From: CAZKGE01 sp964541695
GTDB lineage: Bacteria; Bacillota; Clostridia; Christensenellales; CAG-138
Assembly (NCBI GenBank): GCA_964541695.1
Contig: CAZIRB010000083.1
Span: 1-10,057, forward strand
Length of the DNA stretch: 10,057 nucleotides
Direction: 5' to 3'
Below are positions 1-7,657 of the stretch, piece by piece. The translations under genes and the position numbers were made by a program. Below the pieces are notes generated by a model. It saw only the letters and a program-made list of their open reading frames with translations. It searched no databases and was not told the DNA's origin. Each line of letters starts with the position of its first letter. Position 1 is the first letter of the stretch.

Positions 1-529
1 GCCAGCGCAGCGTTTCACCTTTGGATTCCTCGGTCGATTCGGAAAGATAGTCCGGACTGTTGCGGTCCATGCTGACCTTGCCGACGAGCCCCATAAGGCC
101 CGCCCGCTCCAACTCCTCCATCAGCACGATCGTGGAGGCGCGGTGCAGCGACGAGAACATCGAAAAGCGCGTCGTGCCGTACCGGATTAAATCCTTTGCC
201 AGCGCGCGGTAGACTTCACGCGCGTAATCGGCGTCGGCAAACTGCGACTCCGTTTTGAACGTGTACGCGTTGAGCCACTCAAGCAGCGGCAGGTCCATGC
301 CCATGCCGAGCATGACGTACTGCGGCGCGTGCAGGTGCATGTCGCAGAACGACTGCACGATGAGCTTGTCGCCGTAATCCGTGACGGGCGCCGCGGCGTA
401 CCGTTCCGGCAGCTCCTGAAAAAGGCCGCGGATGACGCCGTCCTCGAGCACGATGTATCCGTGCTCCAGAATATCGTATTGCCCGAACACCGGCACATGC
501 AAAATGTTCCCTTTCAATGCGGTCAGCAT
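1..529 (-). CDS. guaD: Guanine deaminase, N-terminal part (cut by window edge)
   Basis: Zinc amidohydrolase predicted to convert guanine to xanthine and ammonia in the cytoplasm. The 176 residues seen begin MLTALKGNIL and are about 40% of a usual ~430-440 aa GuaD; the rest lies beyond base 1. The metal-binding motif FCDMHLHAPQ is at residues 61-70 (His65, His67). It is followed by family-typical GMGMDLPLLEWLNAYTF, a GTTR segment near 118-121 and KVSMDRNSPDYL near 151-162. The start at 527-529 is chosen because AGGTG (536-540, minus strand) lies six bases before it, inside the end of the upstream mocA gene, and because the in-frame sequence is amidohydrolase-like from this Met. It is the third gene of the leftward hyuA-mocA-guaD operon and probably translationally coupled to mocA. 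Its product, xanthine, is the substrate of the XdhABC encoded divergently. SsnA-like aminohydrolases are related, but the MDRNSPD block favours guanine deaminase. Confidence 0.92.
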   Translation of the reverse strand, partial: MLTALKGNILHVPVFGQYDILEHGYIVLEDGVIRGLFQELPERYAAAPVTDYGDKLIVQSFCDMHLHAPQYVMLGMGMDLPLLEWLNAYTFKTESQFADADYAREVYRALAKDLIRYGTTRFSMFSSLHRASTIVLMEELERAGLMGLVGKVSMDRNSPDYLSESTEESKGETLRW

Positions 530-539
530 GGGAAGCACC

Positions 540-1109
540 TCATCCCTTTGTGTCAATATCGGCCAACTCGTTTTCGCTTGCCGCCTCGACCAGCAGCAGC
601 GATTCCGGATGCTTCGCGATGACCTGCCCGCCGCCGGTGTCGCCCGTGACGGCCATCAGCTCCGCGTAGTATGCCGCGGGAAATATGACGGGATTCCCGC
701 GTTTGCCGCCGTACGAGAGCGCGACGATGCGGTCCGGATTTTGCGTAAATGCCTGCATGAGCTTGTCAAGCGTCGCGCGCGTGACGTACGGCTGGTCGCA
801 CACGCCGAACAGCACGCCGTCCGTATGCGCGCCGGAGAGCAGCAGCACGCGCAGGCCGATGCGCACGCTCGAGCCGATGCCGCGCGACGGGTCGCGGTTG
901 ACCGCGACAAGGAAGCCGCACTCTTCCGCTTTCTCCCACAGCGCCGCAAACGACGGCTGTGTGACGAGCACGCGTGCGGCGTACGATGCCGAGCCGTGCA
1001 GCTCGAGCGCGTAGAACGCCATGGGCTTGCCGTCGAGCTCGTACAGCAGCTTGTTCTCGCCGAAGCGCACCGAGTTGCCCGCGCCGAGCAGGACGCAGCC
1101 GATGTTCAT
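540..1109 (-). CDS. mocA: MocA/MobA-type molybdenum cofactor nucleotidyltransferase
   Basis: Small NTP-transferase (189 aa, usual size for MocA/YgfJ) predicted to transfer a nucleotide, normally CMP from CTP, to molybdopterin for enzymes of the xanthine dehydrogenase family. Visible motifs are the nucleotide-binding loop LLGAGNSVRFGENK (7-20; the usual AAG is GAG here), RGIGSSVRIGL (76-86), the metal-binding CDQP (104-107), GGKRGNPVIFP (134-144), GDTGGGQVI (156-164) and ELADIDT near the C terminus. The ATG overlaps the hyuA stop as ATGA (1106-1109) with only a weak Shine-Dalgarno sequence, so translation is probably coupled. Its stop overlaps the ribosome-binding region of guaD. Location beside xdhABC suggests a private maturation factor for that enzyme. 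In E. coli the homologue ygfJ/mocA lies in the same purine region. Whether the nucleotide is CMP, or whether the protein serves a selenium-modified cofactor, cannot be read from the sequence. Confidence 0.9.
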   Translation of the reverse strand: MNIGCVLLGAGNSVRFGENKLLYELDGKPMAFYALELHGSASYAARVLVTQPSFAALWEKAEECGFLVAVNRDPSRGIGSSVRIGLRVLLLSGAHTDGVLFGVCDQPYVTRATLDKLMQAFTQNPDRIVALSYGGKRGNPVIFPAAYYAELMAVTGDTGGGQVIAKHPESLLLVEAASENELADIDTKG

Positions 1110-2631
1110 GCGCGCGGCCTGCCGGAGGGCTTGCGGAACACGAACCTGCCCGCGCCGGCGACTTTAAGCCGCCCGTCCGCGACCACATGCGACCCGCCGA
1201 GCAGCACGTCGCGCACGCTGCCGCGGGCGGCAAGGCCCTCGAACGGCGAGTTGTCGCAGTTGTGTGCGTTCGTGCGGTGCGAGATCACGCTTTTAGGACG
1301 CGGATCGAACACAGCGATGTCCGCGTCGGCGCCGGGCCGAATCTCGCCCTTTTGCGGGTACATGCCGAAGAGCTTGGCGGCGTTTTGTGAGAGTTGGGCG
1401 GCCATTTGATTCAGCGTGATGTGCCCGGCTTGCACGGCGTACGTATAGACGAGCTGCGCGCGGTTCTGCACGCCCGCGCCGCCGTTGGGTACCTTCGAAA
1501 AATCGCCGCCGCCCAGCGCTTTCTGCGCCATCGTGAACGAGCAGTGGTCCGTGCCGACAAAATCGATGTCGCCCTNNNNNNNNNNNNNNNNNNNNNNNNN
1601 NNNNNNNNNNNNNNNNNNNNNNNNNNNNNNNNNNNNNNNNNNNNNNNNNNNNNNNNNNNNNNNNNNNNNNNNNNNTTCTGCGCCATCGTGAACGAGCAGT
1701 GGTCCGTGCCGACAAAATCGATGTCGCCCTTCCCCATCGCGCCAAGCAGCGCGGCCCTGTCCGCAGCCTTGCGCAGCGGCGGCGACATGATGAATTTCTC
1801 CGCGTCCGCGTCGAGATACCGTTCGTCCGTGAGCGTCAGGTACTGCGGACAGGTCTCGAGGTACACCTCCTGCCCGCGTTCGCGCGCGCGCAGTGCTTCG
1901 ACGAGCCCCTGCTCCGTGGACAGGTGCACGACCCATACCGGCGCGTCCGCGAGATTTGCGATGCGCATGAGCCGCGCGACGGCCTCCGCCTCCACATCCG
2001 CGGGCCGAGAAACCGGGTGCGCCGCGGGGCTGAAAAAGCCCGCGGCCTTGCACTCCGCAATGCGGGCCTGCAATACGTCGTAGTTCTCGCAGTGTACGCC
2101 GATGATGCAGTCCTTGGCCGCCGCGAGCTTGAGCGCTCGGTAGATGCAGCCGTCGTCGACGCGCATGGCGTCGTAGACCATGTACATCTTAAACGACGTG
2201 ACGCCGTTATTGATCATCCCGTCCATCTCCGTGGCGCGCGCGTCGTTCCACTCGGACACGGCCATGTGGAAGCCGTAGTTACACGACGCGCCCTGCGCTT
2301 TTTTGTGCCAAAGCTCCAACGCGTCGAGCATCGTCATGCCGCGGTCCTGCGTCGCAAAGTCGAGCACGGTGGTCGTGCCGCCGAGCACGGCGGCCTTACT
2401 GCCCGTATCGAAGTTGTCCGCCGTTACGGTCACGCCGAGGTCGAGATCGAAGTGCGTGTGCGTGTCGATAAACCCCGGGAACACATAGCAGCCGGCGGCA
2501 TCGATCGTTTCGTCGGCGTTTGCTGTGATATTCGGCTCCACGCGCATGATGACGCCGTCCTCGGCCAGCACGTCCGCGATAAAGGAGCGGTCGGCGTTTA
2601 CGACCGTGCCGCCATGGATCAAAGTTTTCAT
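1106..2631 (-). CDS. hyuA: D-hydantoinase/dihydropyrimidinase-family amidohydrolase (interrupted by a gap artefact)
   Basis: Binuclear-metal amidohydrolase that hydrolyses cyclic amides. The metal set is complete: DTHTH (His58, His60), the carbamylated-lysine block TSFKMY (Lys148), HCEN (His180), VVHLST (His236) and GTDH (Asp310), with the C-terminal PNGGAGVQNR motif. The coding sequence is split by 100 Ns flanked by an exact 55-bp duplicate. Removing 155 bp (one copy plus the Ns) joins the two frames exactly and gives a 456-aa protein, the normal family length. The start at 2629-2631 has GGGAG 11 bases upstream. It is the first gene of the leftward operon, and its TGA overlaps the mocA ATG. 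Substrate is unproven: hydantoin and dihydropyrimidine are family substrates, but the neighbours suggest an opened or reduced purine-ring intermediate. HyuA (YgeZ) is part of the E. coli purine region and of reported anaerobic urate-degradation gene sets. Confidence 0.93.
1521..1575. repeat. 55-bp exact direct duplicate, copy 1 (left of gap)
   Basis: These 55 bases end exactly at the first N and are identical to 1676-1730, which begin exactly at the base after the last N. Both copies encode the same hyuA segment, around DFVGTDHCSF. This is what two contig ends overlapping by one assembly k-mer (k=55) look like when a scaffolder fails to merge them. I infer a technical duplicate, not a biological repeat. 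Confidence 0.95.
1576..1675. other. Scaffold gap of 100 N (probably no missing sequence)
   Basis: Exactly 100 Ns, a usual placeholder length. The flanks are the same 55 bases, and hyuA continues without loss when one copy and the Ns are removed. The true distance is therefore probably minus 55 bp, meaning the contigs overlap and nothing is absent. Confidence 0.93.
1676..1730. repeat. 55-bp exact direct duplicate, copy 2 (right of gap)
   Basis: Second copy of the 55-bp segment at 1521-1575, starting at the first called base after the Ns. The offset between copies is 155 bp, which is not a multiple of three. That explains why hyuA appears in two different frames on the two sides of the gap. 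Confidence 0.95.
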
Positions 2632-2664
2632 AATCGGTTTCTCTCCCGGTTTTCTCTGCTTAAA

Positions 2665-2694
2665 ATATTAGCATAACCGCCGTACAAATGACAA
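2665..2694 (-). promoter_or_regulatory. Promoter of the leftward hyuA-mocA-guaD operon
   Basis: Read on the minus strand: -35 TTGTCA (2694-2689), an 18-bp spacer, then TAATAT (2670-2665) preceded by TGC, an extended -10. A start near 2658 would give a leader of about 27 bases containing the GGGAG ribosome-binding site. An overlapping alternative is TTGTCA, 16 bp, GCTAAT. This is a consensus-based prediction. Confidence 0.6.
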
Positions 2695-2701
2695 TACGGC
2701 G
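2678..2701. promoter_or_regulatory. Perfect 7-bp inverted repeat, candidate operator
   Basis: CGCCGTA (2678-2684), a 10-bp centre, then TACGGCG (2695-2701). The 24-bp element covers the whole -35 box and part of the spacer of the hyuA promoter. It lies about 48 bp upstream of the ade -35 box. That position suits a dimeric regulator that represses the left operon and may act on the right one. No regulator gene is in the window, so its identity is unknown. A weaker palindrome (CCGCG, 7 bp, CGCGG at 2708-2724) lies beside it. Confidence 0.5.
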
Positions 2702-2748
2702 ATAAATCCGCGTGATAGCCGCGGCGGGATATATAATGATGGAAAGGG

Positions 2749-2777
2749 TTTTCATAAAAGTTCGGATATGCTATAGT
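2749..2777 (+). promoter_or_regulatory. Promoter of the rightward ade-xdhABC operon
   Basis: TTTTCA (2749-2754), a 17-bp spacer, TATAGT (2772-2777). Transcription would begin near 2784, leaving a leader of only about 17 bases before the ade ATG, just enough for the AAGGTG ribosome-binding site (2788-2793). So short a leader rules out a purine riboswitch downstream of this promoter. A second -10-like TATAAT at 2732-2737 has no good -35. Confidence 0.6.
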
Positions 2778-2800
2778 AACGGGAAAGAAGGTGAACACGG

Positions 2801-4428
2801 ATGGAAAAAGCCAGGCGCCGGGCAACGATCCTTAGCGCCGCCAACCGCGATGCCGCTGTCGTCGTCAAAAACGCGAATATCGTCAATGTGTTTACCGAAG
2901 AAATCTATACGGGCGACGTCGCAATCCGCGACGGCGTGATTTTAGGCGTCGGCTCCTACACCGGCAAAACAGAGATCGACGCGAAGGGCGCGTTCCTAAC
3001 GCCCGGCCTCATCGACGCGCATGTGCATATCGAATCCTCCATGGCCCACCCGTCGCGGTTTGCCGACACGGTATTGGCAAAGGGCACGACATCCATCGTC
3101 GCGGACGCGCATGAGATCGCGAACGTCTGCGGCACGGACGGCATCCAATACATGCTCGACCAGACGGAATGGCTGCCGCTCTCCGTATTTATGATGATCC
3201 CGTCCTGCGTGCCCGCCACGGCTTTTGAGACCGGCGGCGCGAAGCTGACCGCAAAGGACATGGAGCAGTTTAAAGCGCATCCGCGCGTGCTCGGCCTCGG
3301 CGAAGTGATGGACTACAACGCCGTGATCCATGCCGAGGGTGAGATGCTCGACAAGATCGAGCTGTTCCGGGACCGGCCGATCGACGGCCACGCGCCGCTG
3401 CTGACCGGCGACGCGCTCAACGCCTACTGCGTCGCGGGCCCGCATACCGATCACGAGTGCTCGAGCTACGAGGAGGTCCTTGAGAAGCTACGCGCCGGCA
3501 TGCGCATCCATCTGCGGCTGGGCTCCGCCTCGCGCGGGATTGAAGAGGTCATGCGGAGGATCGCGGAGCACAATCTGCCGACGCGGCGCATGATGTTCTG
3601 TACGGACGACAAGCACCTCGAGGACATCCGCGGCGAAGGGCACATCAACTATATTCTGCGGCGCGCCGTAGCTAACGGCATCTCACCCATGCACGCGGTG
3701 CAGATGGGCTCGATCAACGCGGCCAACACCTACGGCCTGCGCGGCTACGGCGCGATCGCGCCGGGCTACCGCGCGGACCTCGTGCTGTTCGACAACCTGA
3801 CGGACTTCAATCCATTGCTTGTTATGACCGGCGGGCAGGTGTTCTCCCCCAACCTTGAGCTGCCGATTAAGCCCGACCCGAAGATTTACAACAGCGTGCA
3901 CCTTGCGCTAAGGAAGCCGCACTTTCTCGACCTGCCCGTCCGCGGCAAAACCCCGGTGCTCTGCCTGCGCGAGAACGAGCTGATCACCGACGCGCAGGTG
4001 GCGGACGTGCCGGCGGAAAACGGTCTGTTTGCCGCCAGGGACGGCTTTACCAAGATCGCCGTGCTGGAGCGGCACCATGCGTCCGGCCGCGTCGGCATCG
4101 GTGTGATGAGGGGGCTGCCGATCAAAAACGGCGCGATCGCGACGACCGTCGGCCACGACTCGCACAACCTCATCGTGGCGGGCGACAACGACCAGGATAT
4201 GGAGAAGGCGGTCGACGCGCTGGAGGGCTGCGGCGGCGGGTACGTCGCCGTCGGTTCCGGCCGGGTGCTGGCGAAACTCCCGCTGCCCGTCGCGGGGCTG
4301 ATGTCCGACGCGCCGCTCGAGACGATTTTAAGCGCCCAGCGGAGCCTGCTCGCCGCGGCGAAGAGCCTCGGCCTCTCCGCCGGTTCCGATCCGTTTATCC
4401 GGCTGTCGTTCATCGCGCTGCCGGTCAT
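2801..4428 (+). CDS. ade: Adenine deaminase (3' end lost in gap)
   Basis: Bacterial Ade-type adenine deaminase, a metal-dependent amidohydrolase converting adenine to hypoxanthine and ammonia. The 542 residues seen carry LIDAHVHIESSM (His74, His76), ADAHEIANV (His104), LGLGEVM (Glu168), IDGHAPLL (His197), GPHTDHE (215-219) and FCTDDKH (266-272). The C-terminal domain block TTVGHDSHNL is near residue 448. The start at 2801 has AAGGTG seven bases upstream. The sequence stops at SFIALPV, about 30-45 residues short of usual family lengths (roughly 570-590). The end therefore lies in the unsequenced gap, and there is no sign that the gene is broken. It is the first gene of the rightward operon; its product hypoxanthine is a substrate for the xanthine dehydrogenase encoded next. 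The in-frame continuation into xdhA is an accident of the 100-N filler. Confidence 0.94.
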
Positions 4429-4528
4429 NNNNNNNNNNNNNNNNNNNNNNNNNNNNNNNNNNNNNNNNNNNNNNNNNNNNNNNNNNNNNNNNNNNNNNNN
4501 NNNNNNNNNNNNNNNNNNNNNNNNNNNN
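4429..4528. other. Scaffold gap of 100 N (real missing sequence, size unknown)
   Basis: Unlike the first gap, no repeat flanks this one and both neighbouring genes are incomplete. The missing part should hold about 30-45 residues of Ade, an intergenic space and about 170-190 residues of XdhA. By family lengths that is roughly 600-750 bp, not 100. Confidence 0.85.
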
Positions 4529-6268
4529 TGGTACGAGACGCCGATCGTGCAGCACTGCCACATCGAGAACCACATCTGCTACGCCTCGATCGAGAACGGC
4601 AAGATCACCGTCGTGTCGAGCACGCAGATTCCGCATATCGTGCGCCGCATCGTAGGGCAGGCGCTCGGCATCTCCTGGGGCCAGGTTCGCCTGATCAAGC
4701 CGTACATCGGCGGCGGTTTTGGCAACAAGCAGGACGCGCTGTACGAGCCGCTGTGCGCGTTCTGCTGCCAGCAGGCCGGCGGACGGCTCGTCAAGCTCGA
4801 CGTGTCGCGCGAGGAGACGTTTGTGTCTAACCGCACGCGCCACGCGATCAAGTTCCATCTGACCACGCACGTGCGCAAGGACGGCCGCATCGTCGCGCGC
4901 CGGTTCGAGTCGTTTTCCAACCAGGGCGCGTACGCGTCGCACGGCCACGGCATCGCCGCCAAGGGTGCGACCGGCTTTTCGCAGCTCTACGACGCGGAGA
5001 AGGCCACGAAAGCCGACGCCACGACGGTGTACACAAACTCCCCCGTCGCAGGCGCGATGCGCGCCTACGGCATCCCGCAGTCGATGTTTGCGGTCGAGTC
5101 GCATACCGACGAGATCGCGCGCGGGCTCGGCATGGACCCCGTCGCGTTCCGGCGGCTGAACATGATGAAGGTCGGCTTTTCCGACAGCTTCTATCAGTAC
5201 ACGAACTCCGTCGACAGCCTCGGCCAGTGCATCGACAAGGGGCTCGCCTACATCGACTACGAGCGCAAGGTCAAGGAATACGAAAACCAGACCGGCCCCG
5301 TCCGCAAGGGCGTCGGCATGTCGATATTCTGGTACAACACCGCCGTGTGGCCGATCTCGCTCGAGGCTTCGAGTTGCCGCATGGTGATCAACGAGGACGG
5401 CTCGCTGCAGCTGCAGATCGGCGAGACCGAGATCGGCCAGGGTGCGGACACGGTGTTTGCGCAGATGGCGGCCGACGCGGTCGGCGTGCCGGTCGAGAGC
5501 GTGTTCATCAACTCCACGCAGGACACGGACATCACGCCGTTCGGTCTCGGCGCGTACGGCTCGCGGCAGACGTACGTGGCCGGCATGTCGATCCACGACG
5601 TCGGCACGCAGCTGAAGAACAAGATCCTCGACTACGCCGCGGGCATGCTGGATCAAGCGGCCGAGTCGCTCGACCTCGTCGAGGGAAACATCGTGGACAA
5701 GGCCGATAAAAAGCGGCTGCTGCCGCTTGCGGACGTGGCGATCGAGGCGTTCTACTCGCTCGACAAGGCGCGGCACTTAACCGCGGAGGGTACGCACCAG
5801 ATCAAGTCGAACGCGCTCTCGCTCGGCTGCTGCTTTGCCGAGGTGACCGTCGACATCCCGCTGTGCAAGGTGACGGTCGACCGCATCATAAACGTGCACG
5901 ACTGCGGCACGCTGATCAATCCGCAGCTTGCCGAGGCGCAGGTGCACGGCGGCATGAGTATGTCGATCGGCTACGCGCTCTCCGAGCAGCTTTTGCTCGA
6001 TCCCAAGACTGGCCAGGTGCTGAACGACAACCTGCTCGACTACAAGCTCTCCACGGCGATGGACCACCCGGACCTGCACGCGGCGTTTGTCGAGAATGCC
6101 GAGCCGTCCAGCCCGTTCGGTACGAAGGCGCTCGGGGAGCCGCCGACGGTGCCCTGCGCGCCCGCGATTCGCAACGCGGTGCTGGCCGCGACCGGCGTGG
6201 CTTTTGAAAAGCTGCCGCTGAACCCGCATGCGCTGTTTGACAAGTTCAAGGCGGCGGGCCTGATCTAG
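4529..6268 (+). CDS. xdhA: Xanthine dehydrogenase, molybdenum-binding subunit (5' end lost in gap)
   Basis: Catalytic subunit that hydroxylates hypoxanthine and xanthine at the molybdopterin site. The 579 residues seen resemble E. coli XdhA (about 750 aa) closely from the QHCHIEN region to the end, where both finish in AGLI. Landmarks are GGGFGNKQD (4709-4735), GAMRAYGIPQ (around 5053-5081), IGETEIGQGADTV (around 5420-5457), GAYGSRQTYV (around 5551-5577), the NVHDCGTLINP block (around 5890-5925) and GTKALGEPP, whose Glu (6137-6139) matches the conserved general base. The N-terminal ~170-190 residues are in the gap, so the start is unknown. The TAG stop overlaps the AGGAGG site of xdhB 13 bases upstream of its ATG, indicating coordinated translation with the FAD and iron-sulfur subunits. 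Substrate is inferred from similarity and neighbours; another purine hydroxylase activity is possible. Confidence 0.93.
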   Translation, partial: WYETPIVQHCHIENHICYASIENGKITVVSSTQIPHIVRRIVGQALGISWGQVRLIKPYIGGGFGNKQDALYEPLCAFCCQQAGGRLVKLDVSREETFVSNRTRHAIKFHLTTHVRKDGRIVARRFESFSNQGAYASHGHGIAAKGATGFSQLYDAEKATKADATTVYTNSPVAGAMRAYGIPQSMFAVESHTDEIARGLGMDPVAFRRLNMMKVGFSDSFYQYTNSVDSLGQCIDKGLAYIDYERKVKEYENQTGPVRKGVGMSIFWYNTAVWPISLEASSCRMVINEDGSLQLQIGETEIGQGADTVFAQMAADAVGVPVESVFINSTQDTDITPFGLGAYGSRQTYVAGMSIHDVGTQLKNKILDYAAGMLDQAAESLDLVEGNIVDKADKKRLLPLADVAIEAFYSLDKARHLTAEGTHQIKSNALSLGCCFAEVTVDIPLCKVTVDRIINVHDCGTLINPQLAEAQVHGGMSMSIGYALSEQLLLDPKTGQVLNDNLLDYKLSTAMDHPDLHAAFVENAEPSSPFGTKALGEPPTVPCAPAIRNAVLAATGVAFEKLPLNPHALFDKFKAAGLI

Positions 6269-6281
6269 GAGGGAGCAAACG

Positions 6282-7163
6282 ATGTACGATATTGGCGCAC
6301 TGTACGAGGCCTCGTCCGTATCCGACGCGGTCCGGCTGTTGAACGAACATCCCGCTGCGATCGTGATCGCGGGCGGCAGCGACGTGCTCATTAAATTGCG
6401 CGAAGGCAAGCTCGCGGGCTGCGAGCTTGTCAGCATATACAAAATCGACACGCTGCGCGGCGTGTCCCTCGACGCGGACGGGGCGCTGCGCATCCTGCCG
6501 CTGACCAGCTTCTCGCATATTACGCGCGATCCGCTGATCCAAAAATGTATCCCCGTACTCGGCGAGGCGACGGACAAGGTCGGTGGCCCGCAGGTCCGCA
6601 ACATCGGCACGATCGGCGGCAACATTTCAAACGGCGTGACGAGCGCGGACTCCGCGTCCACACTGATGGCGTTTGACGCGGTGGTCGAGATCACCGGCGC
6701 TGACGGCGTGCGCACGCTGCCGATCACGCAGTTCTATACGGGCCCCGGCAAGGTGGCGCTCGCCCACGGCGAGCTCGTGACCGCGATTTTGATCCCGAAG
6801 GAGAGCTACGGGAACTGCTTCGGCCACTACATCAAGTATTCGATGCGCAACGCGATGGACATCGCCACGATCGGCTGCTCCGCCAACGTCGTGCTGTCGG
6901 AGGATAAAAAGACGATCGAGCGGGCGCGCGTCGCCTTCGGCGTCGCGGGTCCCGTGCCCATGCGCGCGCGAACCGCGGAGCAGGCGGTCACGGGCAAGCC
7001 CGTCAGCCGCGAGACCGTCGAGCTGTTTGCTAATAGCGTGCAGAGCGACGTCAAGCCCCGCACGTCCTGGCGCGCGACGGCGGAGTTCCGGCTGCACATC
7101 ATCATGGAGACGGCGCGGCGCGCGCTTGCCGAGGCCGTATCCCGCGCGGGAGGTGTACTGTAA
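6282..7163 (+). CDS. xdhB: Xanthine dehydrogenase, FAD-binding subunit
   Basis: The 293-aa protein is almost the same length as E. coli XdhB and similar throughout. It holds FAD and passes electrons from the iron-sulfur clusters to NAD or another acceptor. The FAD-binding motifs are VIAGGSDVLI (28-37) and QVRNIGTIGGNI (104-115), followed by the family-typical TSADSAS (120-126) and FYTGPGKVAL (151-160). The C-terminal domain contains AMDIATIGC (201-209), VAFGVAGPVPMR (217-228) and PRTSWRATAEFRLH (259-272). AGGAGG (6267-6272), overlapping the xdhA stop, lies nine bases before the ATG. The stop shares one base with the ATG of xdhC (TAATG at 7161-7165), so these subunits are probably made in equal amounts. 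Confidence 0.96.
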   Translation: MYDIGALYEASSVSDAVRLLNEHPAAIVIAGGSDVLIKLREGKLAGCELVSIYKIDTLRGVSLDADGALRILPLTSFSHITRDPLIQKCIPVLGEATDKVGGPQVRNIGTIGGNISNGVTSADSASTLMAFDAVVEITGADGVRTLPITQFYTGPGKVALAHGELVTAILIPKESYGNCFGHYIKYSMRNAMDIATIGCSANVVLSEDKKTIERARVAFGVAGPVPMRARTAEQAVTGKPVSRETVELFANSVQSDVKPRTSWRATAEFRLHIIMETARRALAEAVSRAGGVL

Positions 7164-7642
7164 TGCAGACGAAGGCCATTTCCTTTACGCTCAACGGCAA
7201 GAAGGTTGAGCGCGTCGTGGACGTGCGCGCGTCGCTGACGGATTTGCTGCGGAACGACTTTCGGCTGACCTCCGTCAAGAAGGGCTGCGAAGTCGGCGAG
7301 TGCGGCGCTTGCAACGTGCTCATCGACGGCGAGTGCTTCAACTCCTGCATCTATCTGGCGGTCTGGGCGGACGGCAAGGAGATTCGCACGCTCGAGAGTC
7401 TGCTCGGGCCGGGGGGCGAGCTTGCGGACATTCAGCAGGCGTTTATCGACGAGGCCGCGGTGCAGTGCGGCTTCTGCACGCCGGGCGTGATCATGAGCGC
7501 GGTGGAAATCCTGGAGAGCGGCAAACCGTACTCGCGCGACGAGCTTAGAAAGCTCCTCGCCGGGCATCTGTGCCGCTGCACCGGGTATGAAAATATTCTC
7601 AACGCCGTTGAGAAGACGATGAAAAAACGGTTGAATCAGTAA
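7163..7642 (+). CDS. xdhC: Xanthine dehydrogenase, [2Fe-2S] subunit
   Basis: The 159-aa iron-sulfur subunit has the same length as E. coli XdhC. It has two [2Fe-2S] clusters in the usual order. The plant-type ferredoxin domain has KKGCEVGECGAC with Cys42, Cys47, Cys50 and, after a spacer, Cys62. The all-helical domain has VQCGFCTPG (Cys102, Cys105) and HLCRCTGY (Cys137, Cys139). All eight ligands are present, so electron transfer from the molybdenum site to FAD should work. GGAGGTG (7149-7155) inside xdhB precedes the start, which overlaps the xdhB stop by one base. This XdhC is the iron-sulfur subunit in E. coli naming; it is unrelated to the cofactor-insertion protein also called XdhC in other bacteria. 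Confidence 0.97.
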   Translation: MQTKAISFTLNGKKVERVVDVRASLTDLLRNDFRLTSVKKGCEVGECGACNVLIDGECFNSCIYLAVWADGKEIRTLESLLGPGGELADIQQAFIDEAAVQCGFCTPGVIMSAVEILESGKPYSRDELRKLLAGHLCRCTGYENILNAVEKTMKKRLNQ

Positions 7643-7657
7643 GGAGGATGGTAGGAC

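Noticed and set aside
432..1409. Long plus-strand open frame of 325 codons over guaD, mocA and hyuA
   Set aside because: It is the antisense shadow of GC-rich genes: the protein is Arg/Ala/His-rich with no family motif, while the minus strand encodes three clear enzymes.
1521..1730. 55-bp direct repeat as a mobile-element target duplication or CRISPR-like repeat
   Set aside because: Both copies are internal coding sequence of hyuA and abut the Ns exactly. Target duplications are much shorter, and there is no array.
1106..2631. hyuA as a frameshifted pseudogene
   Set aside because: The frame change comes only from the 155-bp artefact (55-bp duplicate plus 100 Ns, not a multiple of three). 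Collapsing it gives an intact protein.
2624..2757. Ten-base direct repeat GTTTTCATAA at 2624-2633 and 2748-2757
   Set aside because: One copy spans the hyuA start codon and the other the ade -35 box. The contexts differ and the length is compatible with chance.
2632..2800. Purine riboswitch in the divergent control region
   Set aside because: The predicted leaders are about 27 and 17 bases, too short for the ~70-base aptamer, and no matching three-way junction with its conserved loops was seen.
4328..5776. Minus-strand open frame of 482 codons across the gap and xdhA
   Set aside because: It is low-complexity Arg/Val/Asp/His-rich, crosses the Ns and is opposite well-conserved XdhA, so a shadow frame.
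2801..6268. Single 1155-residue open frame joining adenine deaminase and XdhA
   Set aside because: It is read through 100 Ns. Both parts are truncated relative to their families exactly at the gap, so this is two genes, not a fusion.
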